A stretch of 64,000 nucleotides of DNA from the NCBI GenBank assembly GCA_963835135.1, contig CAWIEF010000003.1:620001-684000 (forward strand). Reading direction: 5' to 3'. Positions within the stretch are counted from its first letter, which is position 1. Every line of letters starts with the position of its first letter. Both the position numbers and the translations under genes were made by a program. The notes under the pieces are model-generated. The model saw nothing but the letters and a program-made list of their open reading frames with translations, searched no databases and had not been told where the DNA came from. This DNA comes from JAVVHH01 sp963835135 (GTDB lineage: Bacteria > Pseudomonadota > Alphaproteobacteria > Acetobacterales > Acetobacteraceae). This document shows, in pieces, positions 15,976 to 26,514 of this stretch.

Positions 15976-17958
15976 ATGACCGAGACCGTTCGCCGTCGTC
16001 GCTGGCCTTACGTGATTGGCGCGCTTGCCGCTGCCATCATCGTGTTTGCCGTCCTATTCCGGTGGGATTGGTTGATTCCGCTGATCGAGCCGCGGGCCAG
16101 CGTTGCGCTCGGTCGGCCGGTGACGATCGGGCATCTGCACGTCGCGCTCGGGCGGACGACGCGGATCGTGGCCGATGACGTGTCGATCGGCAACCCGAGC
16201 GGATGGCCGAGCGACGGTGCGTTCGCGACGGCGGAGCACCTGACTGCGGAAGTCGAGGCGATGCCGCTCATCAGAGAGCGGAAGGTCGTGCTCCCGTTGA
16301 TCCAGGTCGACAAGCCGGTCGTCGATGCGCAGCAACTGGCGGACCGCAAGGCCAACTGGGCGTTCGGCGGCGGCAGGACCAGCGACAGCGCGAGCGCGGG
16401 GAGCGGCCCGGCGCTGGGCCGCCTGGTGATCAACGACGGGTCCGTGCATGTGCGATCGGCTCCGCTCGGGGCGGATTTCCAAGTTGCGGTGGAGACCAAA
16501 GCAGGTGAGACCGCCAACAGGGACCAGATCGTCGCGCACGCGAAGGGGACTTACGCGAAACAGCCGATCACGGCCGACTTCGTGGGCGGTGGTTTGCTGA
16601 CGTTGAGGGATGCGGGCGACCCTTACCCGGTCGATCTCAAAGTGCAGAACGGGCCGACGACGGCGACGGCGCAAGGCTCGATCCAGGATCCGCTGGCGTT
16701 CAAAGGAGTCGATGTGAGGCTTGCGTTCGCCGGGCCGGATATGTCGCTGCTGTTACCGCTGACAGGCATCGCGATCCCGAAGACGCCGCCGTATCGGGTT
16801 TCGGGCAAGCTGGATTATGCGGCTGGTTCCGTAAAGCTTCAGGAGTTGCAGGGTAAAGTTGGCAGCAGTGACTTGGAAGGCGCGCTGGCGGTCGATACGA
16901 CGCCGGCGCGGCCGGTGCTCACCGCGGACCTGCAGTCCAAGATGGTCGACCTCAAGGACCTGGGAGGGTTCATTGGGGCGGAGCCTGGGGACGCAGACAA
17001 GGGCACCAAGAAGCCGACGCGATCCGATGGGCGTTTGCTGCCGAATGATCCGATCAGCTTGCCGAGGCTCAACGTGGCCGATGTGCATCTGAAGTATGCC
17101 GGGCACCGGATCGAAGGGCAGCGTCAGCCGCTCGACAACATACGCGTGGACATGGACATCGTGAACGGCGACGTCTCGTTGCACCCGCTGAGCTTCGGGA
17201 TCGGCAAGGGACAGATCAAATCAGACATCCAGCTCGCGGAACGTTCGGAACAGCTCGCGATGAAGGCCAACGTCGAATTCCAGAATGTCGACGTCAGCAA
17301 GTTGATGAATGCAACGGGCGTTGGGCAGGGAGCGGGCTTCATCGGCGGCCGGGCTGTGATCGACGGAGCGGGCAGATCGGTCGCGCAGATTCTGGGAAAC
17401 GGCAATGGCGAGCTGAAGCTTTACATGGGGCACGGGGGAAACCTGAGCGCGTTGCTGGTAGATCTGTCGGGTTTGCAATTTGGAAACGCGCTTCTGTCTG
17501 CGTTGGGGGTGCCATCGCGTGAGCAAATCCAATGCTTGATCACCGACTTCACGCTGTCGAACGGCAACGCGGAATCGAGGCTGACGATGTTGGATACCGA
17601 TGCGTCTCGGATCGGCATCACAGGCGGGGTGAACTTGAGGACGGAGCGGATGGGATTGACGCTGCGGACCCAGGCCAAGCACTTCAGCGTGGGCTCGCTG
17701 CCGACTCCGATCGGGGTCGGCGGAACGCTGGGCAGCCCCAGCATAAAGCCTGACTTGGCCGAAGGCGGTGCGCGGGCGGCGGCGGCGGTGGGGTTAGGGG
17801 TGTTGCTGACGCCTGTGGCTGGGCTGCTGCCGACGATACAGTTCGGGACTGGCGAGGATCACGCGTGCGCCGGGTTGCTGCAAGAGATTAAGACGCCGCC
17901 GCGGGAGTCAGGGCGCGTTGCACCGGCGCGGGAGCAGGTGGTCAAGCGCAAACGGTAG
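15976..17958 (+). CDS. AsmA family protein
   Basis: 660 residues. One N-terminal membrane helix (about residues 10-30), then an AsmA-type region: RASVALGRPVTIGHLHV and the repeated beta-rich segments of the bridge-like lipid-transfer fold. The C-terminal half has typical AsmA features (LNVADVHLKYAGHRI, GNGNGELKLYMGHGGNLSALLVDL, and TMLDTDASRIGITGGVNL). Anchored in the inner membrane with a large periplasmic part, these proteins help outer-membrane lipid homeostasis. No clear SD; the gene stands alone between divergent and codirectional neighbours. Confidence 0.88.
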   Translation: MTETVRRRRWPYVIGALAAAIIVFAVLFRWDWLIPLIEPRASVALGRPVTIGHLHVALGRTTRIVADDVSIGNPSGWPSDGAFATAEHLTAEVEAMPLIRERKVVLPLIQVDKPVVDAQQLADRKANWAFGGGRTSDSASAGSGPALGRLVINDGSVHVRSAPLGADFQVAVETKAGETANRDQIVAHAKGTYAKQPITADFVGGGLLTLRDAGDPYPVDLKVQNGPTTATAQGSIQDPLAFKGVDVRLAFAGPDMSLLLPLTGIAIPKTPPYRVSGKLDYAAGSVKLQELQGKVGSSDLEGALAVDTTPARPVLTADLQSKMVDLKDLGGFIGAEPGDADKGTKKPTRSDGRLLPNDPISLPRLNVADVHLKYAGHRIEGQRQPLDNIRVDMDIVNGDVSLHPLSFGIGKGQIKSDIQLAERSEQLAMKANVEFQNVDVSKLMNATGVGQGAGFIGGRAVIDGAGRSVAQILGNGNGELKLYMGHGGNLSALLVDLSGLQFGNALLSALGVPSREQIQCLITDFTLSNGNAESRLTMLDTDASRIGITGGVNLRTERMGLTLRTQAKHFSVGSLPTPIGVGGTLGSPSIKPDLAEGGARAAAAVGLGVLLTPVAGLLPTIQFGTGEDHACAGLLQEIKTPPRESGRVAPAREQVVKRKR

Positions 17959-18076
17959 CCAATGGGTCGCACTCGGCGGGAGGCCACGGCTGACGAGACT
18001 GCCGGATGACTTGGCACGGCAAGCCCGCTAGCGTCCATCCCCGTCGCCTTGCGCAGTGCAAGACGGGAGAACAACG

Positions 18077-19168
18077 ATGCAGAATGCGGCACAGGAACGG
18101 TTCCAGACGCTGCACGAGATCATTGCGGCGGCACGGTTGTGCCTGAACCAAAATCTCTGGGATTACTTGGTCGGGGGAACCGCGACGGAAACGACAGTAC
18201 GGCGCAACCGGTCGGCGCTAGACCGGATCGGTTTCCGGCCGCGCGTGCTCGAAGACGTGTCACATGTCGATGCCTCCGCGGAGTTCCTGGGGCATCGGAT
18301 CCGGTTGCCGGTTGCATTGGCACCGGTGGGCGGCCTCGATCAGCTCGGGGCGGGGGGCGGGCTGACGGTGGCAGAAGGGGCGGGGCTGGCGGGCATTCCC
18401 TTCTTCATCAGTTCGGTGAGCGAGGCCGGGATCGAGCCCACGGCTGGAGCGGCTCGCGGGTGCAAGATCTTTCAGCTGTATGTCCGCGGCGATGACGCGT
18501 TCGTCGATGACCACGCGCGGCGGGCGATCGACGCGGGGTATGATGCGTTCTGCATCACGGTCGATAGCGCCATTTATAGTCGGCGGGAGCGCGACATCGC
18601 GAATCGGTTTGCCAAGCCCTGGCGCGCGCGCTCATCGGGAATGGAATTCCAGGCGGCGCTGAGCTGGGCGGACATCGAGCGGTTCAAGAGAACGCACAAG
18701 GTCAAGCTGATCCTAAAGGGGATTGCGACCGCGGAAGACGCCATTCGGGCGTGCGATCTCGGGGTCGAAGGGATCTATGTTTCCAATCACGGGGGGAGGC
18801 AGCTGGACCATGGCGCCGGGTCGGCGGAGGTGCTGCCGGAGATCGCGGACGCGGTGGGCGCGCGCGCGATGGTGATAGCCGATGGCGGCATCTCACGGGG
18901 GAGCGACGTGGTCAAGGCGATCGCGCTCGGGGCGGATCTCGTCGGGATCGGGCGGCTGTATGTGTATGGGTTTGCAGCGGCAGGAGCAGAAGGAATCGCG
19001 CGTGTCGTGGAGTTGCTCGAGGATGAGGTCGTCGAGTGCTTGGGCCTGTTGGGGCTAAGTAGTTTCGAGAAGCTGGACCGGAGTTATCTCCGATCGGTCG
19101 AGGCGGTCACGGAGCCGCATGTGCACAGTGCCTTCCCGCTGCTGACATTACCGAAATACTTGTATTAA
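18077..19168 (+). CDS. FMN-dependent alpha-hydroxy acid oxidase/dehydrogenase
   Basis: 363 residues, TIM-barrel flavoenzyme of the lactate/glycolate/mandelate oxidase family. Seen: RPRVLEDVSHVD, LPVALAPVGG, DAFCITVDSAIYSRRERD, LILKGIATAEDA with the FMN Lys, and the active-site VSNHGGRQLDHG, then IADGGISRGSDVVKAIALGAD. The ATG at 18077 has SD GGGAGA. The substrate cannot be assigned; the N-terminal tyrosine region (WDYLVGGTATETT) deviates from lactate dehydrogenase LldD. It converges on the phage-derived cluster with only 11 bp between the stops. Confidence 0.88.
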   Translation: MQNAAQERFQTLHEIIAAARLCLNQNLWDYLVGGTATETTVRRNRSALDRIGFRPRVLEDVSHVDASAEFLGHRIRLPVALAPVGGLDQLGAGGGLTVAEGAGLAGIPFFISSVSEAGIEPTAGAARGCKIFQLYVRGDDAFVDDHARRAIDAGYDAFCITVDSAIYSRRERDIANRFAKPWRARSSGMEFQAALSWADIERFKRTHKVKLILKGIATAEDAIRACDLGVEGIYVSNHGGRQLDHGAGSAEVLPEIADAVGARAMVIADGGISRGSDVVKAIALGADLVGIGRLYVYGFAAAGAEGIARVVELLEDEVVECLGLLGLSSFEKLDRSYLRSVEAVTEPHVHSAFPLLTLPKYLY

Positions 19169-19179
19169 GCCGAGTGGGC

Positions 19180-19806
19180 TCAGCGTCCACCGCTCATAAG
19201 GTTTGCAAGGCGAGCGTCCTTGCGGGCGCTGCCGACGCTGCTGCCGACCCAGTAAGACACCACGCTCGTTGCCATGGCGGTCAGGCTGCCGAGGAGAACG
19301 TTGAGAACCGGCTCAGCATTTTGTGGGATGGCGCGGAGGAGGGTCATCAGCATGGCCCCGGCGAAGGTGGTGAGAACGACGACGCTGACGACAGCCGCAC
19401 CCCAGGCCATCGGGGAGTTGGATTGGGCGAGTTGGACGGTCGTCGCACGGGCATTCGCGATATCGGCTAGCTGAGCGATCAACTGGTCTTGGGCGGCCTT
19501 GGCGGCTGCGGCCGCACGGGAGGCGGCAATGCCGGCGAGTTGGATCCGCAAGCTGCGGGCGAGGTCAGGATTGGTGAGCGCCTGCATCTGCTCTCCGACT
19601 TCAGCGGCGCCCGTGACGGTTTGGACAGCGGTTTGAACCGCTTTGACCGTGTTTGCCGAGCCCGGACCAAAGAGCCATTGGCCGAGCTCTGGCGCGAGGT
19701 CGAGGGCCACTCCGCCCGCGGCGCCCAAGGCGGTGCCGATCCCGGGAACGACGCTGCCAGCTGCGGCCCCCTTGGCGGCGTCCTCACCGACCTGAACCCA
19801 ATCCAT
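19180..19806 (-). CDS. Holin-like membrane protein of the lysis module
   Basis: 208 residues. A Gly/Ala-rich hydrophobic N-terminal stretch (GSVVPGIGTALGAAGG), a central Ala/Gln-rich helical part, and two C-terminal transmembrane helices (AWGAAVVSVVVLTTFAGAML and the segment around LTAMATSVVSYWVGSSVG) ending in a charged tail ARKDARLANL. This resembles the 3TM holins linked to GTA/phage release. Its ATG overlaps the stop of the muramidase gene and has a strong GGGGAGGGGG SD. Last gene of the cluster. The holin role is inferred from topology and neighbours. Confidence 0.5.
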   Translation of the reverse strand: MDWVQVGEDAAKGAAAGSVVPGIGTALGAAGGVALDLAPELGQWLFGPGSANTVKAVQTAVQTVTGAAEVGEQMQALTNPDLARSLRIQLAGIAASRAAAAAKAAQDQLIAQLADIANARATTVQLAQSNSPMAWGAAVVSVVVLTTFAGAMLMTLLRAIPQNAEPVLNVLLGSLTAMATSVVSYWVGSSVGSARKDARLANLMSGGR

Positions 19807-20339
19807 TATGCCCCCTCCCCTACCCGCAACGCTTCGAACTGGATAGTGCAGACCCGCCGGGTCCAACCGAGACCGAAAACACGCCAGGTTGGCAGACCAG
19901 TCAGGAAGAGGAGACGCTGCGCCTGATATTCAGCCAGGAGTGCGGCTCCTCTGCCGGATAACTGGTGTGCGGCCGCAACCGTAATCGGACCGACGACGCC
20001 ATCTACGGTCACGTTGAGCGCGGTCTGTAACCATTTGACGGCGCGATCGGTTCCGGAGTTCACCGCGGCGTCGAATACGAGCAGCGCCAAGGCGGGCGGT
20101 AGGTTGTCGCCCGCGGCTTTGTCCCAGTAGTCGCGGCGATAAATGCCCTGGGCATCAGCAAGCGTCAGATCGGCAATAGAGAGGCTCGGGTATGACGCGG
20201 CTGAAATCCCGTATTTCGTGCCTTTACACTGGCCCATCCGGCACTGGCCGCCGGTCCAGTTGCCGGGATCGAGGGGGTTGGCGGTGTAGCCTCCCTCCAC
20301 ACCGATCACGGCTCGGAAGGCATTGTCGAAGACGCTCAT
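19806..20339 (-). CDS. Phage endolysin, GH108-type muramidase
   Basis: 177 residues. The N-terminal VIGVEGGYTANPLDPGNWTGG is the glycoside hydrolase 108 (ZliS/secretion-activator) catalytic segment, with the Glu of VEGGY as the acid. Middle ADLTLADAQGIYRRDYWDKA and LLVFDAAVNSGTDRAVKWLQTALN match the family and its C-terminal peptidoglycan-binding-like region (DGVVGPITVAAA). It cleaves the cell wall to release particles. No signal peptide, so it needs a holin; candidate holins flank it. It overlaps both neighbours by a few bases. Confidence 0.88.
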   Translation of the reverse strand: MSVFDNAFRAVIGVEGGYTANPLDPGNWTGGQCRMGQCKGTKYGISAASYPSLSIADLTLADAQGIYRRDYWDKAAGDNLPPALALLVFDAAVNSGTDRAVKWLQTALNVTVDGVVGPITVAAAHQLSGRGAALLAEYQAQRLLFLTGLPTWRVFGLGWTRRVCTIQFEALRVGEGA

Positions 20340-20767
20340 TTTGGGTCCTCCAAACCGGGAACTTCCATATCTGGCCAGGCAGGAGGTTCGACTCCCTCAC
20401 GCGCGCACAGGCCGACGACGATGGTCTGCGCGTTAACGCCGGCATGGCGGAGCTCGTGAGCTCGTTGGTTCCACCAGCGCGCCAGATCCCATCCACGATC
20501 GCGGTCGCGCTCGACGCCAAGCAGACGAAGTTGAATGCGGGCCAGCTCATTACGAAGTCGGTCGAACAGCTCGGCCTGGTCGCGGGAAAGGGCCAGTCTT
20601 TGCGCTTCCAGATCGCGGAGGACGACTTGCTCGCGACTGGCGGCCGTTTCGTTCAAACGGTCGCCGCGTTCGAACCACCAGCGCCAGAACACCCACAGGC
20701 CGCTCGCGACACTCGGAGCGGCGGCAGCGGTAACGACCCACCAGGGGCCGGTCGGCATCTCCGTCAT
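20336..20767 (-). CDS. Membrane-anchored coiled-coil protein of the lysis module
   Basis: 143 residues. One N-terminal transmembrane segment (WWVVTAAAAPSVASGLWVFWRWWF) followed by a long charged coiled coil (SREQVVLRDLEAQRLALSRD, then RNELARIQLRLLGVERDRD) and a Pro-rich end. Topology resembles an inner-membrane spanin (Rz-like), but no sequence match was recognised. Start set at the ATG before TEMPTGPWW; the frame is open upstream. The stop overlaps the endolysin ATG (ATGA). Confidence 0.5.
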   Translation of the reverse strand: MTEMPTGPWWVVTAAAAPSVASGLWVFWRWWFERGDRLNETAASREQVVLRDLEAQRLALSRDQAELFDRLRNELARIQLRLLGVERDRDRGWDLARWWNQRAHELRHAGVNAQTIVVGLCAREGVEPPAWPDMEVPGLEDPK

Positions 20768-20828
20768 GCATGTACCTTCACTGTAGACGGCGTCTGACGC
20801 CCGATCGGCCAGCCAGGGCGGCGGCGGT

Positions 20829-21191
20829 CTACAATCCGGCACGCGCGCGGCGGAACGCCAAAAGATAGCCGATCGCGGCGATGATGGCGTATGTGCCGGA
20901 CCAGACGCTCGCGCCGGCAAGGATCAGACATCCTGCAAAGATGCCGTGTGCCGTCGCTACGATGAGCACGCTGGCGAGACGGATGACGGACCGGTGGGTG
21001 ATCAGACCGACGATGCCGAAATTGGCCGCAGCTAGGAAAAAGACCGCCCATACACGCTGCGACGCGAACAATTCCATATATCGGAAATTCTCGTCCGCCT
21101 TGAGAAGCCCACCATACAACTCGAAGTACAGTGCCAGCCACACGAGTAAAGCGGTGAGACCCGCGTGAATGGTGTCGCGCGTGTCCTGCAT
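20829..21191 (-). CDS. Four-helix membrane protein, candidate holin
   Basis: 120 residues, mostly hydrophobic, with about four predicted transmembrane helices (LTALLVWLALYFELYGG, RVWAVFFLAAANFGIVGLI, ASVLIVATAHGIFAGCLILA and the segment up to IGYLLAF) and a positively charged end FRRARAGL. SD AAGGAA precedes the ATG. It lies between fibre and lysis genes, fitting a holin or antiholin; function inferred from position. Confidence 0.45.
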   Translation of the reverse strand: MQDTRDTIHAGLTALLVWLALYFELYGGLLKADENFRYMELFASQRVWAVFFLAAANFGIVGLITHRSVIRLASVLIVATAHGIFAGCLILAGASVWSGTYAIIAAIGYLLAFRRARAGL

Positions 21192-21211
21192 AGCTTTGTT
21201 CCTTGAGGAAG

Positions 21212-23953
21212 TTAGGCCGTCGTCGCCATATCGAAGGCCGAATAGTAAGCGGCGCCATTGCTGTCCATGGGCGCGGTAAACGCGAGCGCGCCGTCCCGGA
21301 TGGCTGGTGTGCAGGCGATGTTGCCAGCTTGTCTGGCCAGCATGATCGCCGATACGTGGATTGGGGTGTAGTTGCCCCAGTCCGGTAGATACGGGAACGA
21401 TAGATAGTCGGCGCCGGCCGTAGCGACTGAATAAGTAGACATGGCCTGGGGTAGATAGGTCATGTTGACGTTGCTGGTGGTGGTCGACCATGTCAGCGGC
21501 GCACCGCCGGGTGTGGCGGCGAGTTGGAACTTTGGTGGCGTGCTTGGGGCATTGCGCCCGGTGATCTGACTACCGGGCTGCAGATTGACGATGTAGGCGA
21601 TCTGACCCTCACTCGCACCGGCCGGTATGACGCCGTTAGAATTGCCGTCGGTCTCGCTGGTAAACCCAACTTGGTCGCCGTTGGTCAGGGGCGGCGGAGC
21701 GACGCCGGTCGAGCTCCAGACAACGGCCTGATCGATCTCGAACGTTCCAGCGCTGGCGTTCAGGTTGGCGATCAGTTCGAGCACGCCCTGCTGTTCGACG
21801 GGTATTTCGGGGTTGGTGCTTGCGTTCCAGGGGGCCCGCATACGGCGATGCGCACAGCGATACATGTCGAGGGCATACCAGCGGCCGAGCGCGGCTTGTT
21901 TGATGGGCCAAGCCGCCGTGAAGTCGCCCAAACGCTTCCAGCGCACGTCCTCGTTCAGCAGGTAGTGCGAATACGCGCCGCATGGAATGAAGGCGTTCAT
22001 CCATGGCGAGTAGAGCGAGTTGAGGCCGAGCTGGCTCTCTGGGGAGTAGAAGGCCGCAGCGGCAAAGTCGCGTGGCAGATTGTCGAGGTTTGCCGCGATG
22101 TAGTCGCCGTTATGGACCATTGCGGCCTGGAGATAACCGTAGGCGGGATGATCGGTTGGCACGAGACCGCAGGCGTGGCCTTGGATGAGTTGCGACCAGC
22201 CCAACGCGCGAATCGCATCAGCCTGAAACTGACCGAGTAATCCGGTCCAATAAGCGGCGGGCGTCGCGCTGTTCCAGGTGATCGCGAAAGGCTGGGTGTT
22301 GTTGTGATATCCGTAGATGCCCTGATGGGCGAGGTTCATCGCCAGATCGAGCTGCGCCTCAAGGAGCCACTCGTCCCCGCTGATGAGCGCCATGAAGTAG
22401 CAGTAGGAAACGGCGTGGCTGGTGTCTGCACTCGGCTGCCACGGGCCGAACGTGCCGGCGGGTTCGGCGTTGGTCCGATACCACGGATAGCCGTTGGCGG
22501 AGGCAGTGGTCACGCCGGTTTGCCAAACGAAGCCGTCATGCCCTGAGTTGTTCGAGGCGCTTGCGTTGTAGGCGTCGACGGCGATCGGCAGGCCTTGCGC
22601 CGTGAAGTCACTATACGCTGCCGGCTTGGGTGCCATCAGGAGCGGGATGATCGTGTTGGCGATGTCAGCCGCGGTCTCGCCGGGCCGGGTTCGGGTACGG
22701 TTGCTGCGGTAGTGATACGGGACACCGAGGCCGGACAGCGCGTTGAGCCTGGCGACCGTGTAGGCTTGGACCGTACCGGCCATGAAGGCGTCGGCGTCGA
22801 AGCGGGTAATCACCCCGCGGCCGTTGTACCCCCCGGTCGCGTCTATGGCGGTGCGATGGCTGTTTGGGTGAACGAGCGTATCGGGATCGGCCACCACGCC
22901 GCACGGCACATAAGCGTATTGGCTGGCAGGGGTCGGCCGTTTAGCCGTATCAAGCGGCGGCACGACGCCTGAGGCAACGGCATAGTCGCGGTCGAACGAA
23001 CAGTGCAGCGTTGGTTGCGTCGCGCCGATCCACGGCGCGGTGCCGGCATTCAACCCGCCGTCGTTCACGCACATGAGCCACTGCGACTGATATTGATGTT
23101 GCACGCCGGCATAGGTGACGAGCGAGGCTGCACCGTCGAGCAGTGCCGCGTCGTATTGGAGGAAGAACTTGTTAGCGACGCTCCACCAATCCAGCGCGAC
23201 GACAGCACCGATTTGGAAGGCCAGCGTTGTGCCATCGGCGTTCTTCCACCGCGTCACATACCAATTGACCTTGAGGTGCGCGTCGGCCGCGCCGCCGGTG
23301 TTGTCGGTCGCCATGCCCCAGCCCTGCCACACATCGGCCACCGGTCCGGTCGTCAACACCGTCCAACGGGTGGGCGTGCCGGCATGGGTCGCGAGCGAAG
23401 CGGTGAACGAACCGCTGCCAAGCGTCGCGTAGTTGCCGGTCGGGCTCGAGCAGTCCCAGGTTCGCACGTTAGTGAAGCCGACCTTAATGTCGTGTCTGAC
23501 CAGCGCCGCGGCCAAGCCGGCATTTCCGGTCGCGGCAACGCTGCCCGCAGTCATGGCGCCTGCCGCAGCCGTCATCGTGTAAGACCTAGACGCACCCGCA
23601 ATGAGCCCCGCATCCCGAAGCAGCATGCGAGCGTATTTGAGCGAGCCGTCACTCCAGTAACGCAGCCCATAGAACTGGGCCATACCGCCACCGACCGTCG
23701 GGATCTGGGCCGCCCGAACGTCGCCCTTCTTGAACCAAACCCCGCGCTTGTGAATGCCAAGTGAGGCTGCGGTGCCCCAGTTGGTCAGGGTGAACGCCTG
23801 CGACATGTTGGACGCGGGTGTCGTATTACCAGAACTACCTAGGCCTAATGTGCCAGTCATGAAGCCTTGATCGTCGCTGCCGGATGTAGTCGATGTCGGA
23901 AATGCCAACAGATATGGCCGACCATTCAGGGATCTATTGCGCAAGATCGTCAT
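21212..23953 (-). CDS. Large tail-fibre/adhesin, possible polysaccharide-degrading enzyme
   Basis: 913 residues. Short N-terminus MTILRNRSLNGRPYLLAF shared in pattern with another fibre gene here (MPILGRRRLNG). Then a beta-rich part with RGVWFKKGDVRAAQIP and FYGLRYWSDGSLKYARMLL, reminiscent of the RIFT-barrel domain of YetA/PcRGLX-type rhamnogalacturonan lyases, and a middle part with toroid-like helices (VSYCYFMALISGDEWLLEAQ, DLAMNLAHQGIYGYHNN). The C-terminus is a beta-sandwich-like segment. Probably a receptor-binding or depolymerase protein; enzyme assignment is weak. Confidence 0.45.
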   Translation of the reverse strand: MTILRNRSLNGRPYLLAFPTSTTSGSDDQGFMTGTLGLGSSGNTTPASNMSQAFTLTNWGTAASLGIHKRGVWFKKGDVRAAQIPTVGGGMAQFYGLRYWSDGSLKYARMLLRDAGLIAGASRSYTMTAAAGAMTAGSVAATGNAGLAAALVRHDIKVGFTNVRTWDCSSPTGNYATLGSGSFTASLATHAGTPTRWTVLTTGPVADVWQGWGMATDNTGGAADAHLKVNWYVTRWKNADGTTLAFQIGAVVALDWWSVANKFFLQYDAALLDGAASLVTYAGVQHQYQSQWLMCVNDGGLNAGTAPWIGATQPTLHCSFDRDYAVASGVVPPLDTAKRPTPASQYAYVPCGVVADPDTLVHPNSHRTAIDATGGYNGRGVITRFDADAFMAGTVQAYTVARLNALSGLGVPYHYRSNRTRTRPGETAADIANTIIPLLMAPKPAAYSDFTAQGLPIAVDAYNASASNNSGHDGFVWQTGVTTASANGYPWYRTNAEPAGTFGPWQPSADTSHAVSYCYFMALISGDEWLLEAQLDLAMNLAHQGIYGYHNNTQPFAITWNSATPAAYWTGLLGQFQADAIRALGWSQLIQGHACGLVPTDHPAYGYLQAAMVHNGDYIAANLDNLPRDFAAAAFYSPESQLGLNSLYSPWMNAFIPCGAYSHYLLNEDVRWKRLGDFTAAWPIKQAALGRWYALDMYRCAHRRMRAPWNASTNPEIPVEQQGVLELIANLNASAGTFEIDQAVVWSSTGVAPPPLTNGDQVGFTSETDGNSNGVIPAGASEGQIAYIVNLQPGSQITGRNAPSTPPKFQLAATPGGAPLTWSTTTSNVNMTYLPQAMSTYSVATAGADYLSFPYLPDWGNYTPIHVSAIMLARQAGNIACTPAIRDGALAFTAPMDSNGAAYYSAFDMATTA

Positions 23954-23956
23954 GTG

Positions 23957-25653
23957 TTAGTGCACCCATACCCTGAACGGCTGGTTTTCCAACAGCAACG
24001 GCTGTTGAGTCAGCGTGATGTTGGTGCCAGGAGTGACCGCGACTTGGGCGCCCTTGCAATCCCGCAGGTAAATGTAGCCTGGTGGCACGGTGAAGGCAGT
24101 CGGGCCTCCATTCGCGTCCCATACGACTATTGCTTGATAGCCGCCTGCTTTGGTGAATGAGCCGCTGTAAATTGAGCCGGTGTCACACGACGGCGCTGAA
24201 ACACGGGTGGTAAAATCTACGGTCGAGCCTGCCATGTAGAGCAGCCGGACGTAGGGTTGAATAGTTGCGGCACCAGCATCGACGGTCGGCTGAGAAATCG
24301 AATACTGGTTGCCAACACTTGGTCCGACGAACAGGGGCACCTCCGTAGAATACCCAAAGGTGTAATACGTGCCGGTGACTGAAAAATATGAGTGACCCAG
24401 CGCTGCCGCGAGTAAGCCGCCTCGAGTTGAGCTCGACAGTGACAGATTTGCGGTCTCAGTCCAGAGCTGCCCTGGCGCGCATGGGATGCCGGCGGATGTG
24501 TCGAAGTTGATCTGAACGTAGCCGGTGGCGCTCGCACTGGCTGTGCCGTAGATCCGGACGTCGAGGTAGGGTGTCCCGTTTTCGGTCCCGACACTTACGA
24601 CTTGGACGTTGATACCCTTGCTGCTGTCGGGGTTGAAGGCTCCCCAATTGGTCGGCCAATTGCCCGCAGAACCGCCACTCATGATGGGATTGCGAACTTG
24701 ATTGGGACCCGGCACGCGAGCGATCGGCGCGGTCCACGTCGCGCCGACCACCCACTTGATTGCTTCACGATGGGCGATCGCAGTCGCGGCAAAGCCGGCG
24801 CCGCGATCGCCTAGCTGGCCCCAAGCATTGCCGTCATAGGCATACCAATTGAACATATCGATGCCGTCTGACGCGGCAATCAAGGGATAGATCGATGCGA
24901 AGGCGAGAAGTTGAGCCGGGTCGGTCACGTTGAAGGTGGAGCTTCCCTCTGACCAAAGCATGGTCGAAGGACGGCCGTAATAGGCGAGAATACGGCGATG
25001 CACACGGTTGATCTCGAGCGCTTGCTCCGGACGGTAGCGATACGATGATGCAAGGGGGTAGGAGTGAATAGCGTGGACGTCGCAATATTGGCCGTAACCA
25101 GTCGCATAGAAATCGTCTGCTTGAAGGAAAGGGTTGACGGCCATGAACTCTGGTGACGTCACCAGTGCGAGAGGGTCCACGGCCTTTACGGCTGCATAGT
25201 GTTGGGCAACCCAGGCTTTTGACGTCGCGCCAAGCGATTTCTGATTGAGGTCGGCCGTCCACCATTCGTTGCCGGGCTCGTTGATCGGGCTGTAGTAGGT
25301 GATCACACCGCGGGCTCGGGTTGCGACAGCGGTTATGAAGTCGATCGCGTCTTGGAAGTTGGTTGGGGCATCACCTTTGGAGGCGGCTACATTGTTGCCG
25401 TTCCCTCCATTCGCCCAGTACGGCACGTAGCCGAAGGTGTAGAAGAGCCTCTTGCCGGCGAACCTCGTCAGCAATGCGTCGAACGCCGTCCACAGAAACC
25501 TTCCACGCGCAGGGCAGATGCCGAACCAATGCGAAGCCTGTCCGCCCCAGGTTGCACCCCAAAGACGGAAACAGCGACCCGGTATCTTCTGCCAGCCCTG
25601 AATGACGTCGGGCGCGAGAACATGCAGGCCGAACTGGGTGAGATCGGTGGCCA

Positions 25654-25654
<1 letters not shown>
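23957..25654 (-). CDS. Tail-associated glycoside hydrolase-like protein (clan A TIM barrel)
   Basis: 565 residues. The first about 310 look like a (beta/alpha)8 glycosidase of the GH39/GH5 type: RLWGATWGGQ, RLFYTFGYVPYWA, ITYYSPINEPGNEWW with the NEP acid/base Glu, YCDVHAIHSYP, TMLWSEGSSTF with the probable nucleophile Glu, and MFNWYAYDGNAWGQ. The remainder is a beta-sandwich resembling a carbohydrate-binding module. Start is a GTG overlapping the stop of the preceding gene (TAGTG). Likely cleaves a capsule or exopolysaccharide of target cells; substrate unknown. Confidence 0.68.
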
Positions 25655-26510
<856 letters not shown>

Positions 26511-26514
<4 letters not shown>
